A stretch of 64,000 bases of DNA from Virgibacillus salexigens (lineage in GTDB: Bacteria > Bacillota > Bacilli > Bacillales > Amphibacillaceae): assembly GCF_014905415.1 (NCBI RefSeq), contig NZ_BNEO01000001.1:310001-374000 (forward strand), read 5' to 3'. Positions 29,898 through 37,918 of this stretch are shown one piece after another (the stretch's first letter is position 1; each line of letters opens with the position of its first letter). The notes below the pieces were generated by a model. That model had not been told where the DNA came from, did no database searches, and saw only the letters and a program-made list of their open reading frames with translations. The position numbers and the translations under genes are program-made.

Positions 29898-30180
29898 TTG
29901 ACATTTCAAACAGTATATGAGAATATAATAAGGTTAATAAACCGAAGTAACAGATAAGTGATCTGGCATTCTACAATGTTTTTGAAGATGCTTATTCACA
30001 CTGGCGCGACTTCGGGGTCGCAAGGACGTAAGAGCAGGTAGGGCTTACGTTGCTTAAGTTAGAGGACATCCAGTGGAACATATACCGCGGTTAAAGTGAA
30101 ATTCGAAATAAAAATCATCGAAGATGAAACAAAGAGAAATATGGCATGCTGCATATTTCATACAGTTTAATTAATTTTAA
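29898..30180 (+). ncRNA. Candidate structured non-coding RNA
   Basis: In a 550-base gap without a gene, TTGACA (29898-29903) is followed by A/T-rich -10 choices (GAATAT at 17 bases, TATAAT at 20). Downstream is a compact three-way junction: outer CACTGG/CCAGTG (29999-30004, 30070-30075), GCGAC-TTCGGG-GTCGC (30006-30021), and ACGTAAG/CTTACGT (30026-30032, 30044-30050). Locally GC-rich in an AT-rich spacer. A further hairpin GAAATATG/CATATTTC sits at 30136-30159. I do not recognise a known riboswitch class. Confidence 0.45.
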
Positions 30181-30302
30181 CATTGGATAATAAGAATTTC
30201 CCACCCGATGAACATTTATCGGGAGTAAAAATAAAAGGAGTAAAAGCTTTATCCAGCTTTTACTCTCAATAAAATGAAAAACTTATGTGTTACTTTAAAA
30301 AC

Positions 30303-30335
30303 AAAGGGGTACTCTTAAGATGAGTATCCCTTTTC
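30303..30335 (+). terminator. Terminator-like hairpin upstream of cvfB
   Basis: 12-bp stem AAAGGGGTACTC/GAGTATCCCTTT with one G-T wobble, then TT. It could end the candidate RNA or act as a leader element of cvfB. Two other hairpins precede it: CCCGAT/ATCGGG around 30203-30222 and GAGTAAAAGC/GCTTTTACTC around 30238-30265. Confidence 0.5.
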
Positions 30336-30363
30336 CAATACATATAGAAAGAAGGTAATGTAA

Positions 30364-31218
30364 TTGAAACATTTAATCGGAACTACCCAAACGATGATCG
30401 TTGATCGAATTATTGATACAGGCTATGTACTAACATTTGAAATGGATGAAGTTCTTTTGCATTACAATGAAGCAAAGAATGAATTAAGACCGAATCAAGA
30501 AGTAAATGTTTTTTTATACATGGACAAAAAAGGAAAGGTTGTTGCCACTTCCTATTTGCCTAATGTCAAGATGGATGAGTACGGTTGGGGACAAGTCAAA
30601 AACGTCCTCCCTAATCTTGGTGTTTTTGTTGACATTGGTACGACAAAAGAAATCCTCGTTTCTAAGGATGATCTTCCTTTATTTGAGGAAGTTTGGCCAC
30701 AAATGGATGATCGTCTTTTTGTCACATTAGGCAAAGACAGGAAAGGACGACTACTAGCAATACCAGCATCAGAAGGGGTAATGGCAAGAATGGTGGAATT
30801 AGCACCTGATTCGCTCTTAAATACTACCATACAAGGAACCGTATACCATACAAGCAGAGAAGGGTCTGCAGTTATTACGAATCAAGAATACCGTGGGTTT
30901 ATTCATCATACCGAGCGAAAAGAGGAACCGCGTTTAGGGGAACAAGTTACTGGCAGAGTAATTGAAGTTAAATCTGACGGCACATTAAATATTTCACTTC
31001 GGCCATTAAAACAGCACAGTATGTATGAAGATGCAGAAGTCATTTTACAACACTTAGAAGCCAATAATGGTGTTATTCCGTTTAGTGATAAGAGTGATTC
31101 AGATGATATACGAGGAACGTTTCAAATAAGCAAAGCTGCTTTTAAACGAGCCTTGGGTAAGCTAATGAAAGAAGGAAAAGTGGAGCAGAAACAAGGTAAT
31201 ACCTATCTAATTCAGTAA
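30364..31218 (+). CDS. cvfB: S1 RNA-binding protein CvfB/YitL
   Basis: 284 residues with three S1-like modules followed by a winged-helix domain (SKAAFKRALGKLMKEGKVEQ). WGQVKNVLPNLGVFVDIGTT and GTVYHTSREGSAVITNQEYR show the S1 pattern. CvfB is a conserved Firmicute RNA-binding regulator. The start is TTG at 30364: AGAAGG precedes it at a proper distance and the only nearby ATG (30358) is followed directly by a stop. Ends in a strong bidirectional terminator. Confidence 0.9.
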   Translation: MKHLIGTTQTMIVDRIIDTGYVLTFEMDEVLLHYNEAKNELRPNQEVNVFLYMDKKGKVVATSYLPNVKMDEYGWGQVKNVLPNLGVFVDIGTTKEILVSKDDLPLFEEVWPQMDDRLFVTLGKDRKGRLLAIPASEGVMARMVELAPDSLLNTTIQGTVYHTSREGSAVITNQEYRGFIHHTERKEEPRLGEQVTGRVIEVKSDGTLNISLRPLKQHSMYEDAEVILQHLEANNGVIPFSDKSDSDDIRGTFQISKAAFKRALGKLMKEGKVEQKQGNTYLIQ

Positions 31219-31228
31219 TAAACATTAA

Positions 31229-31257
31229 AAAAGAGCGGATATATTATCCGCTCTTTT
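31229..31257. terminator. Bidirectional terminator after cvfB
   Basis: 13-bp perfect stem AAAAGAGCGGATA/TATCCGCTCTTTT with a three-base loop, shared with the convergent membrane-protein gene. Confidence 0.9.
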
Positions 31258-31540
31258 ATGCTTTCGCATTCGCAAAAGAATCTGTTAAAGCTGTAATAAT
31301 CAAGCCAATTGCAGCGGCAAATAATGATGCAATACCCCAGCCACCAAAACCAGCTCCCATAATGTCTACCTTGCCAGCCATCGTAGCTAACACTAGAAAC
31401 ACAATTCCTGCTGTAGCAACAACGAAACCAGGGAAGTAGGCAACATAGCTTTTCTTCGATGTTGCTTTAATAAGAACGAAACTAAGCGCAATAAGAATGG
31501 CTGCTAAAATTGCTCCAATTGTAAGTACTGGTTGAACCAT
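31256..31540 (-). CDS. Small membrane protein, YesK-like
   Basis: 94 residues from ATG 31540 (MVQPVLTIGAILAAILIALS), with GAGGTG upstream; the longer start at 31558 overlaps that site. Three hydrophobic segments (about 5-25, 37-58 and 68-88) separated by a Lys-Lys-Ser-Tyr turn and a glycine-rich loop (GAGFGGWG). It resembles YesK-type membrane proteins of bacilli but I am not certain. Function unknown. Confidence 0.65.
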   Translation of the reverse strand: MVQPVLTIGAILAAILIALSFVLIKATSKKSYVAYFPGFVVATAGIVFLVLATMAGKVDIMGAGFGGWGIASLFAAAIGLIITALTDSFANAKA

Positions 31541-31733
31541 TGTTTTCACCTCATACAATAAATATATTGCTTAGTATAGTCTACAATTGAACGGGAGTAA
31601 AGTCAATTATAGAAATGGATTTTCCGGTTGCGTTTACATAACCTATATGCCGCATTTCTATCTATATATTTTCTCCCTTAGTGTCTACATATGGCAAAGG
31701 GTTATACAGGTTCATGTTTCAACCAGTAAGGCA

Positions 31734-32684
31734 CTAGGCTGTCTCAAGAATCTGATGCATACTTTCAATATAGTGTAATTGTTGATCCTTCCCGTTAACT
31801 AAAATCGAATGTGTTAAATAGTTTCCATTTCCTGTTTTTATACCATTTAAAAATAGATTGGCTGTTATTCCTGTCGCGGCAAATATGCATTCATCTGTTT
31901 GAACCAATTGCGAATGGGATAAGGCTTCATTCGGGTTCGTTATTCCCATTTCCAAACAACGTTCGATCTCTGTCTCATTTCTTGGTATCAGCTTCGCTTG
32001 CATCTCACCGCCAAGGCACCTAACTGCAACGGCACCTAATACCCCCTCAGGAGCACCACCAATTCCAAAAAACATATCAATATTTAAATCTTCCATACAA
32101 GTAGATGTTGCATAGATTACGTCTCCATCATTGAATAAATGTACATTCGCACCAATATCTCGGATTTCATCAATGTACTCTTGATGTCTAGGACGTTGCT
32201 GAATGAATACCGTTAAGTCACTAATCTTTTTATTTTGAGCTTTAGCCACTGCTATCATATTATCTTCCAAAGACGCTTCAATATTAATTTTCCCTTTTGC
32301 TCTTGGACCAACTGCTAACTTCTTCATATACATATCTGGTGCGTGAAGCAGCGTACCTTTTGGCGCAGCTGCAATAACAGTAATTGCGTTTGGTTGGCCA
32401 TTGACCGTCGGGGTAGTTCCTTCAATGGGATCGACAGCAATATCAATTGCTGGCCCCCCCCTCCCTGTGCCAACATTTTCTCCGATATACAGCATTGGAG
32501 CCTCATCAATCTCCCCTTCACCAATGACGATGGTGCCTTGCATATTCATCGCATTTAATTGTCTTCTCATCGCCGTCGTTGCGGCATCATCAGCAGCAAT
32601 TTTATCCCCACTACCAACCCAGGGCTTCGATGCAATTGCAGCTAATTCGGTAACTTTTAAGAAATCGAATAATAAAGCTTCCAT
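31734..32684 (-). CDS. glpX: Class II fructose-1,6-bisphosphatase (GlpX), possibly acting on sedoheptulose bisphosphate here
   Basis: 316 residues. Metal and substrate motifs of the GlpX family: SGDKIAADDAATTAMR, IVIGEGEIDEAPML, AVDPIEGTTPTVNGQPNAI, and GIGGAPEGVLGAVAVRCLGG. Start ATG at 32684, with GGGAGG nine bases upstream. Class II enzymes remove the 1-phosphate of fructose 1,6-bisphosphate, and several also act on sedoheptulose 1,7-bisphosphate. It is the last gene of the polyol cluster, 17 bases after rpiB. That placement suggests it handles the sedoheptulose bisphosphate made from erythrose 4-phosphate (inference). B. subtilis-type genomes often carry a separate housekeeping copy. Confidence 0.9.
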   Translation of the reverse strand: MEALLFDFLKVTELAAIASKPWVGSGDKIAADDAATTAMRRQLNAMNMQGTIVIGEGEIDEAPMLYIGENVGTGRGGPAIDIAVDPIEGTTPTVNGQPNAITVIAAAPKGTLLHAPDMYMKKLAVGPRAKGKINIEASLEDNMIAVAKAQNKKISDLTVFIQQRPRHQEYIDEIRDIGANVHLFNDGDVIYATSTCMEDLNIDMFFGIGGAPEGVLGAVAVRCLGGEMQAKLIPRNETEIERCLEMGITNPNEALSHSQLVQTDECIFAATGITANLFLNGIKTGNGNYLTHSILVNGKDQQLHYIESMHQILETA

Positions 32685-32701
32685 CAAATGAAACCTCCCA
32701 T

Positions 32702-33187
32702 TTAACTACACTGATTACCTGCAGCTGCTTCTTGATAATGATCACGCAAAAATTTATTTTCATTTTCTATAATTTTATCAACTTTTCGTTTTGATCCGTT
32801 TGCCCATTCTGCATTTAGATAGGACTCAACCACCTTCTTACCAAGTTCAACACCAATAATTTGAGCGCCCATGGTAAGAATTTGAGCATTATTACTTAAT
32901 TGAGCTCGTTCTGCTGAATACGTGTCATGAGCAAGCGCTGCCCTTATACCCGGGTATTTATTTGCTGCTATACATACACCAATGCCCGTTCCACATATTA
33001 AAATACCACGATCCAAATCCCCCTCACTAATCGCCTTCGAAACATCAAAAGCAACATCTGGATAATCCACTGCATTGCAGGAATGACAACCATAATCAAC
33101 CACTTCACGCTCTGTACTTGATATGAATTCTTTAATCGCCTCTTTTAATTCAAATCCGTTATGGTCACTGCCAATCCCTATCTTCAT
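32702..33187 (-). CDS. rpiB: RpiB/LacAB-family sugar-phosphate isomerase (likely tetrulose-phosphate)
   Basis: 161 residues from ATG 33187 with GGGAGG nine bases upstream. Family motifs: MKIGIGSDHNGFELKE, VVDYGCHSCNAVDYPDVA, and the active-site Cys in ILICGTGIGVCIAANK; then RAALAHDTYSAERAQLSNNA. RpiB interconverts aldose and ketose phosphates (ribose 5-P, allose 6-P); relatives act on erythrulose 4-phosphate to give erythrose 4-phosphate. Between a DhaKL-type kinase and GlpX, the latter reaction is the best inference. Standard ribose phosphate isomerase is the alternative. Confidence 0.88.
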   Translation of the reverse strand: MKIGIGSDHNGFELKEAIKEFISSTEREVVDYGCHSCNAVDYPDVAFDVSKAISEGDLDRGILICGTGIGVCIAANKYPGIRAALAHDTYSAERAQLSNNAQILTMGAQIIGVELGKKVVESYLNAEWANGSKRKVDKIIENENKFLRDHYQEAAAGNQCS

Positions 33188-33253
33188 GTTGAACATCCTC
33201 CCTATTTATTTTTTCATTTTAAATTAATTTACAACAAAAAACAACTTTAATAC

Positions 33254-33283
33254 TTTCGTTTTTAATCGTTTTTTTTCGTTTAG
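33254..33283. promoter_or_regulatory. Three helically phased TCGTTT repeats upstream of rpiB
   Basis: Three T/A-rich 10-mers in a row each carry TCGTT with CG at 33257, 33267 and 33277, exactly one helical turn apart. They lie 65-100 bases ahead of the rpiB start in a 186-base gap, beside a hairpin with a T-run (TCAGA/TCTGA at about 33310-33330). Candidate DeoR-regulator site for an internal promoter. Confidence 0.4.
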
Positions 33284-33373
33284 TTGGATTTGGACGAAAA
33301 AAAGAATCAGAAAAAAATCTCTGACCCTATTTTTTTCATTTCCTATTGTTTTCTCTTCTATTCATAATAATGT

Positions 33374-34030
33374 TTAACTTACTTTTGCTTTTCTTTCTTC
33401 AATAAAACTTAAGAAGGTCGCAAGTATGAAGTATACAGAAGTTGCCCCTGGATCTTGTGCACCAACAGAACGTTCACCTAAGCGACTTGAACGTCCTTTC
33501 TTTGAGATAAGCTTTTTCGTTGACTCCATCCCCTTTTTTGCATCGTTAACCGCAATTTGAAAAGCGGTCAGGAAATCTTGCGTGTCTGCAAATTGGGATG
33601 TCAATGATTCGGCAAATGGTTCCAGCGTATCCACCATTGTCTTATCGCCTACTTCTGCTTCCCCTCGCTCTTTAATTCCATTTGCAAAAGCTACCCAATA
33701 TGCTGTAAGATCATTATCATGTAGTGTATTTTTATTTTTCAACGTTTTTGCCCCTCGCATAAAGCCGGTTGCATACAGCGGTCCGACAGATGATCCAACC
33801 GCACTTAAAAATGTCTTCCCAACAACAAGACTTATTTTCGCAGGGTCTTCTTCGTCAACCAACTCATTTACGAGCTTTTCATTTACAGCTTGCCAGCCAA
33901 TAGACATCGTAACACCATGATCTCCGTCACCAATTTTACGATCAAGTTCACATAAATAATCCTTTTCTTCTTCAACCATATTTACAATTAAGTGGAAATA
34001 ATCCTTTAAATCTCTAGATGTTAGCTCCAT
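33374..34030 (-). CDS. DhaL-type kinase subunit (ATP/ADP-binding) of a DhaK-DhaL pair
   Basis: 218 residues of the Dak2/DhaL fold. The nucleotide-metal site is intact: ELDRKIGDGDHGVTMSIGWQ near residues 28-46, LSAVGSSVGPLYATGFMRGA, and RSSRLGERSVGAQDPGATSV near the C-terminus. It supplies the nucleotide-binding half of a ketose kinase whose sugar-binding half is the DhaK-like protein 24 bases upstream. No DhaM (PTS) subunit is present, so ATP is the expected phosphate donor, as in erythrulose kinases. A PTS-type DhaL exists separately at 48249. Confidence 0.88.
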   Translation of the reverse strand: MELTSRDLKDYFHLIVNMVEEEKDYLCELDRKIGDGDHGVTMSIGWQAVNEKLVNELVDEEDPAKISLVVGKTFLSAVGSSVGPLYATGFMRGAKTLKNKNTLHDNDLTAYWVAFANGIKERGEAEVGDKTMVDTLEPFAESLTSQFADTQDFLTAFQIAVNDAKKGMESTKKLISKKGRSSRLGERSVGAQDPGATSVYFILATFLSFIEERKAKVS

Positions 34031-34053
34031 TATTTGATCCTCCTATTAGGATT

Positions 34054-35058
34054 TTATTTTTGAACAAACATTGGACAATTCACAGGATGATCAATCGTCT
34101 GTTTTAATTCCTCATCTAGCTTCATTACCGTAACTGAACATCCACCCATCTCTAAAGATGTAATATAATCCCCGACATAGGAACGATATACGACGATCCC
34201 GCGTTCAGCTAGTAATTGTTCAACTCTTCGATAAATGAGATATAATTCCATTCGTGGTGTGGAACCTAAACCATTTACTAAAACAGCTACTTGCTCCCCT
34301 TGATTAATTGGCATATCTTCCAATATATCTTTCACTAAACGCTCGGCAACATGATCAGCGGTTTCTAATGGCCCTTTTTCTATACCAGGTTCTCCATGAT
34401 GACCCAATCCAATCTCCATCTCATTTTCACCTAATTCAAAACTGGGCTCTCCTGTTTGTGGTAAAGAGCATGGAGACAATCCTACTCCCATAGAACGCGT
34501 ATTAGCATTTGCTTTTTCTGCCACTCGGATGACATTTTCTAAATCATAGCCAAATTCAGCTGCTGCACCAGCAGCTTTAAAGATAAACAGCTCTCCAGCA
34601 ATTCCACGACGTTTCTCCTGCTCTTCTTTGGGAGCAGATGCTACGTCATCCGTAGCCAATGCTGCTTGCACTTGAATCTCCTCTTCTAGATCAGCCATTT
34701 CAGCCGCCATACCAAAATTCATTACATCACCTGCGTAATTCCCATATAAGTAAGCAACTCCTGCACCCTTATCAATTGCTTTTGTTACTTCTAAAATAGG
34801 ATCTGGTGAGGGTGATGCAAAAATATTACCAACTGCTACACCATCTGCCATCCCTTCTCCAACATAACCCATAAAGCCTGGCTCATGCCCGGATCCGCCA
34901 CCAATAAGGATACCAACTTTATCATCTCTTGTTTCCCTTACTGTGACGAGTGAACGTTGGTTTTCAGGTAATTGTTTGATATAATCCGGATGTGCTTTTA
35001 CATATCCTTCTAGCATCTCTTCTACCACATTCGTTGGGTTATTTAACAGTTTCTTCAT
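34054..35058 (-). CDS. DhaK-type ketose kinase subunit (probable erythrulose kinase)
   Basis: 334 residues. Glycine-rich N-terminus (KVGILIGGGSGHEPGFMGYV), NYAGDVMNFGMAAEMA, and the covalent substrate-binding His in LGHHGEPGIEKGP; ends LVNGLGSTPRMELYLIYRRV. This His forms a bond with the ketose carbonyl. It closely parallels the DhaK at 48880 but with different loops. Dihydroxyacetone is possible; the cluster context (polyol dehydrogenase, permease, RpiB) points to a four-carbon ketose such as erythrulose. RBS GAGAGGTG is upstream. Confidence 0.88.
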   Translation of the reverse strand: MKKLLNNPTNVVEEMLEGYVKAHPDYIKQLPENQRSLVTVRETRDDKVGILIGGGSGHEPGFMGYVGEGMADGVAVGNIFASPSPDPILEVTKAIDKGAGVAYLYGNYAGDVMNFGMAAEMADLEEEIQVQAALATDDVASAPKEEQEKRRGIAGELFIFKAAGAAAEFGYDLENVIRVAEKANANTRSMGVGLSPCSLPQTGEPSFELGENEMEIGLGHHGEPGIEKGPLETADHVAERLVKDILEDMPINQGEQVAVLVNGLGSTPRMELYLIYRRVEQLLAERGIVVYRSYVGDYITSLEMGGCSVTVMKLDEELKQTIDHPVNCPMFVQK

Positions 35059-35184
35059 CGATGCACACCTCTCATTTAAATAGTTATAATTAAACGTGCA
35101 AATACTTCGCTATTATACTTTTCTATTTTTATGAAAAATCAATAATTTTACTATCTATAAGTTTATCATAATTGGTTTATATCC

Positions 35185-35218
35185 TGTATGGAGAGGTCAA
35201 ATTTGGGCTCTCCATACA
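35185..35218 (-). terminator. Stem-loop between MFS permease and DhaK genes
   Basis: 11-bp perfect stem TGTATGGAGAG/CTCTCCATACA, no T-run on the minus strand. More likely an mRNA-processing or partial-termination element inside the operon than a full stop. Confidence 0.5.
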
Positions 35219-35232
35219 ATACTATTATTCCA

Positions 35233-36510
35233 TTACACAACAGAGTGTGCTTCCTCTTTATCTGAACCTTCCAATTGATCTTCTGGTAATTTCAAGAATT
35301 TAGTTGAAAATGCTGCCACAAAGTATAATGCAGCTAGTAACCACATTAATCCTTGTGTACCAATCAAGTCATAGAATAAAGTAACTAGAGCTGGACCAAC
35401 AAACACGCATAATCCTGCCCCTAAATTCAAAATGGACATTGCCGCACCTTTATCCCCATCACCAACTAGAGAAGGAGTTAAAGCAGATAATGGGACAAAG
35501 CCAGCTAGACAAGCTCCCCATAACATACCAATTGTCCCAATTAAGAAAACGTTACCTGTAAATACCTGTGGTACGTAAAACATTAATAGCGTAAAGAACC
35601 CACAGCCAACAGCTCCAAACCACATAACCGTATTTCTCCAGCCTAATTTGTCGCCAACATAACCAAATATCAAGTTAAAAGCAATATTTGAAATAAAGAT
35701 CGTTCCCCAAATATTTAACCATACCGTCGTTTCTATCCCTTGATCAGCTAAATAAATAGGTAAGAACAGTGGAAAAGCGTATTGAGAGGCTTGGTTAACA
35801 ATCCTAACACAGCCAGCAATTGCCACTTTTGGTTCTCTTTTTAAAATGGTTATTCCGTTGATTAGCTCTTTAAATTTACTATCCGCACTATTCTTTTCTT
35901 CCAATTCAAATTTATCCCGGTTAACGATCAGTGCAAAGAACGCTCCTACCAGCACCCAAAACACTGCTGTCCACATCGTAGGAATATGTCCAATTGTATT
36001 AATTGCAAAACTAGAATAATAAGCACCTAACACACTTAGTCCACCAGTAAATACAAACCAGAACCAACCTACAGCTGTGCCTAATTGATGCTGTGGTGTT
36101 CGGTATGTTATCCAAACGAGAAACGCATATGCAAATAATGGATATCCAAACCCACGAATGGCATAGGTAGGTATCATTAATCCGTAATTAAGGTTTGGTA
36201 TCGCTAAGCCAACAAATAGCACATGGCCAATTAAGTATAAGACTAACCCCGCTGTCATAGTCTTCCGTGGTCCAAATGCTTCTACTAAAACCCCAGATAA
36301 CCAGGCAGCAATTGCGATTGTAACACCATAAGAAGTGGTAAGAAATGCAGCTTGCTGCACGGAAAGACCTTGGTCAACTAAATATGGACTAATCCAAGCT
36401 AATTCTAGTCCATCACCCATCATAAAGATAAGTACCCCAAAGTATCCCCACGCTAAGTTAGCAGGGATACCAATCTTATCTAAAAATGTTTGGTTATTTA
36501 AATTTGGCAT
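35233..36510 (-). CDS. MFS polyol permease (RbtT/DalT/CsbX-like)
   Basis: 425 residues with twelve predicted membrane segments. MFS motifs include GVLVEAFGPRKTMTAGLVLY in the first half and FGYVGDKLGWRNTVMW in the second. The start GYFGVLIFMMGDGLELAWIS, with its acidic pair in helix 1, matches the polyol-permease subfamily (ribitol, arabitol, CsbX). Encoded 30 bases after the dehydrogenase gene on the same strand, so it most likely brings in the polyol substrate. GGGGGAG ribosome site at the ATG. Confidence 0.85.
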   Translation of the reverse strand: MPNLNNQTFLDKIGIPANLAWGYFGVLIFMMGDGLELAWISPYLVDQGLSVQQAAFLTTSYGVTIAIAAWLSGVLVEAFGPRKTMTAGLVLYLIGHVLFVGLAIPNLNYGLMIPTYAIRGFGYPLFAYAFLVWITYRTPQHQLGTAVGWFWFVFTGGLSVLGAYYSSFAINTIGHIPTMWTAVFWVLVGAFFALIVNRDKFELEEKNSADSKFKELINGITILKREPKVAIAGCVRIVNQASQYAFPLFLPIYLADQGIETTVWLNIWGTIFISNIAFNLIFGYVGDKLGWRNTVMWFGAVGCGFFTLLMFYVPQVFTGNVFLIGTIGMLWGACLAGFVPLSALTPSLVGDGDKGAAMSILNLGAGLCVFVGPALVTLFYDLIGTQGLMWLLAALYFVAAFSTKFLKLPEDQLEGSDKEEAHSVV

Positions 36511-36540
36511 AACTTTCTCCCCCCTTTTGTCATGGAATCA

Positions 36541-37653
36541 TTAAGGTTTTAATATAATCTTTAACGATTGCTCACCTTTCTTCATTAGTTCAAACCCTTC
36601 TTCAAACGCTTCTAAAGGTAATTGATGTGTTACAACACCACTAGTTGGAAAGTCTCCATTTGAAATTCCTTCAATGACAAGTGGATAACAATACGGTCCA
36701 AGATGTGACCCTAATAAATCAAGCTCTTTTCGGTCACTTATAATACTCCAGTCAACGGATACCGGTTCTCCAAACACACTGAACTCTACAAATCTACCAA
36801 GCTTACGAATCGCATGAAGTCCTTGTTCCACTGACTTAGGATGCCCAGTCGCTTCAATATAGATATCACATCCATACCCCTCGGTCATCTCTTTAATTGC
36901 TTTCACGACATCTGTTTTACTAGGATTCAATACGACATCTGCCCCAAATTGTTTTGCTAATTCAAGCCGATCTTCTTTCATATCTAAAACAACTAATTTT
37001 TTCGGACCAGCCTTCTTTATTGCTCCTACCATCCCAAGCCCTAACGTACCTGCACCTGATAATACAACGATATCCCCTAATTGCACTTGAGCCCGTTGAA
37101 CAGCATGGAGACTACAAGCATATGGTTCAATCAAAATCGCATCTTCAATTGGTAAATCTTCAGGTACTTTATAATTAATAGCTTCTTTCGTAAACTTCAT
37201 GTATTCAGCCATACCACCGTTTACATTATTCTGAAATCCGTATAAATCATGTTTCTCACACATCCAATATTGACCACGGTTACAGAAACGGCACTCCCAG
37301 CATGGGACAATTTGCTCTGATATCACACGATCACCAATGTTAAAGTCGGTTACTGCATCTCCTTTTTGGACAACATGCCCAATAAATTCATGCCCTGGTA
37401 TCATCGGTGCTTTTATATAAGCTGGTTGTGTTTCATCACCCCAAAAACTAGGTGCACCGTCATATGCTTTGATATCACCAGCACATATTCCGCAAGCTTC
37501 CACCTTGATGATAACTTCTTTGTCATTTTCTAATTTTGGTGTTTCCACTTGCTCCTCAAATTTATAATTTTTTGGGCTATATGCAACAATAGCCTTCATA
37601 TGTTCAGGTATTTCTTGCTGTTTCACAGCATGTTTCTCCACTGCTTTTTCCAT
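36541..37653 (-). CDS. Zinc-dependent polyol dehydrogenase, erythritol/L-threitol dehydrogenase-like
   Basis: 370-residue medium-chain dehydrogenase. Catalytic zinc ligands in VEACGICAGDIKAYDG and IPGHEFIGHVV; structural zinc loop CWECRFCNRGQYWMC; NAD-binding VVLSGAGTLGLGMVGAIKK. The segments SFWGDETQPAY, VISEQIVPCWEC and KHDLYGFQ are, as I recall them, near-identical to EltD, the erythritol/L-threitol dehydrogenase described in Mycobacterium smegmatis. First gene of the operon, with GGGAG eight bases before the ATG and a catabolite-controlled promoter. Oxidises the polyol to the ketose (erythrulose). Sorbitol or xylitol dehydrogenase is the fallback. Confidence 0.85.
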   Translation of the reverse strand: MEKAVEKHAVKQQEIPEHMKAIVAYSPKNYKFEEQVETPKLENDKEVIIKVEACGICAGDIKAYDGAPSFWGDETQPAYIKAPMIPGHEFIGHVVQKGDAVTDFNIGDRVISEQIVPCWECRFCNRGQYWMCEKHDLYGFQNNVNGGMAEYMKFTKEAINYKVPEDLPIEDAILIEPYACSLHAVQRAQVQLGDIVVLSGAGTLGLGMVGAIKKAGPKKLVVLDMKEDRLELAKQFGADVVLNPSKTDVVKAIKEMTEGYGCDIYIEATGHPKSVEQGLHAIRKLGRFVEFSVFGEPVSVDWSIISDRKELDLLGSHLGPYCYPLVIEGISNGDFPTSGVVTHQLPLEAFEEGFELMKKGEQSLKIILKP

Positions 37654-37684
37654 ACTTCCATCTCCCTTTAAATCAAATTTTTGG

Positions 37685-37713
37685 AGTATAAGACATCATT
37701 GGAATGATTGAAA
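37685..37713 (-). promoter_or_regulatory. Promoter of the polyol operon
   Basis: On the minus strand: -35 TTTCAA (37713-37708), 17-base spacer, -10 TATACT (37690-37685). The cre/inverted repeat overlaps the -35. Confidence 0.6.
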
Positions 37714-37733
37714 ACTTTGAAATCGTTTTCAAT
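37707..37733 (-). promoter_or_regulatory. Perfect cre box inside an inverted repeat
   Basis: TGAAATCGTTTTCA at 37718-37731 fits the CcpA consensus TGAAANCGNTTNCA at all fixed positions. It is embedded in ATTGAAAAC-N9-GTTTTCAAT, a perfect 9-bp inverted repeat that could also bind another regulator. Placement over the -35 fits glucose repression. Confidence 0.75.
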
Positions 37734-37918
37734 TTCTAGTTCTATGTTATCATTCATTTTCACATTGTCAATATTATTTTTTGATTTTTTTCGATTTCAA
37801 TTATTTTGTTTAATTTATATTAAAAACGACAGAAAACAAAAACATAATTGAATTTATATTGATAAATGCAGTGAAATACAATAAGATGAATGTAGAATAA
37901 ATATAAGGGTGAAACTTC

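Noticed and set aside
29941-30120. T-box or S-box riboswitch in the 30-kb gap
   Set aside because: ACCGCGG and GTGGAAC recall a T-box, but the conserved 14-base T-box and specifier stem are absent, and no aminoacyl or amino acid gene follows.
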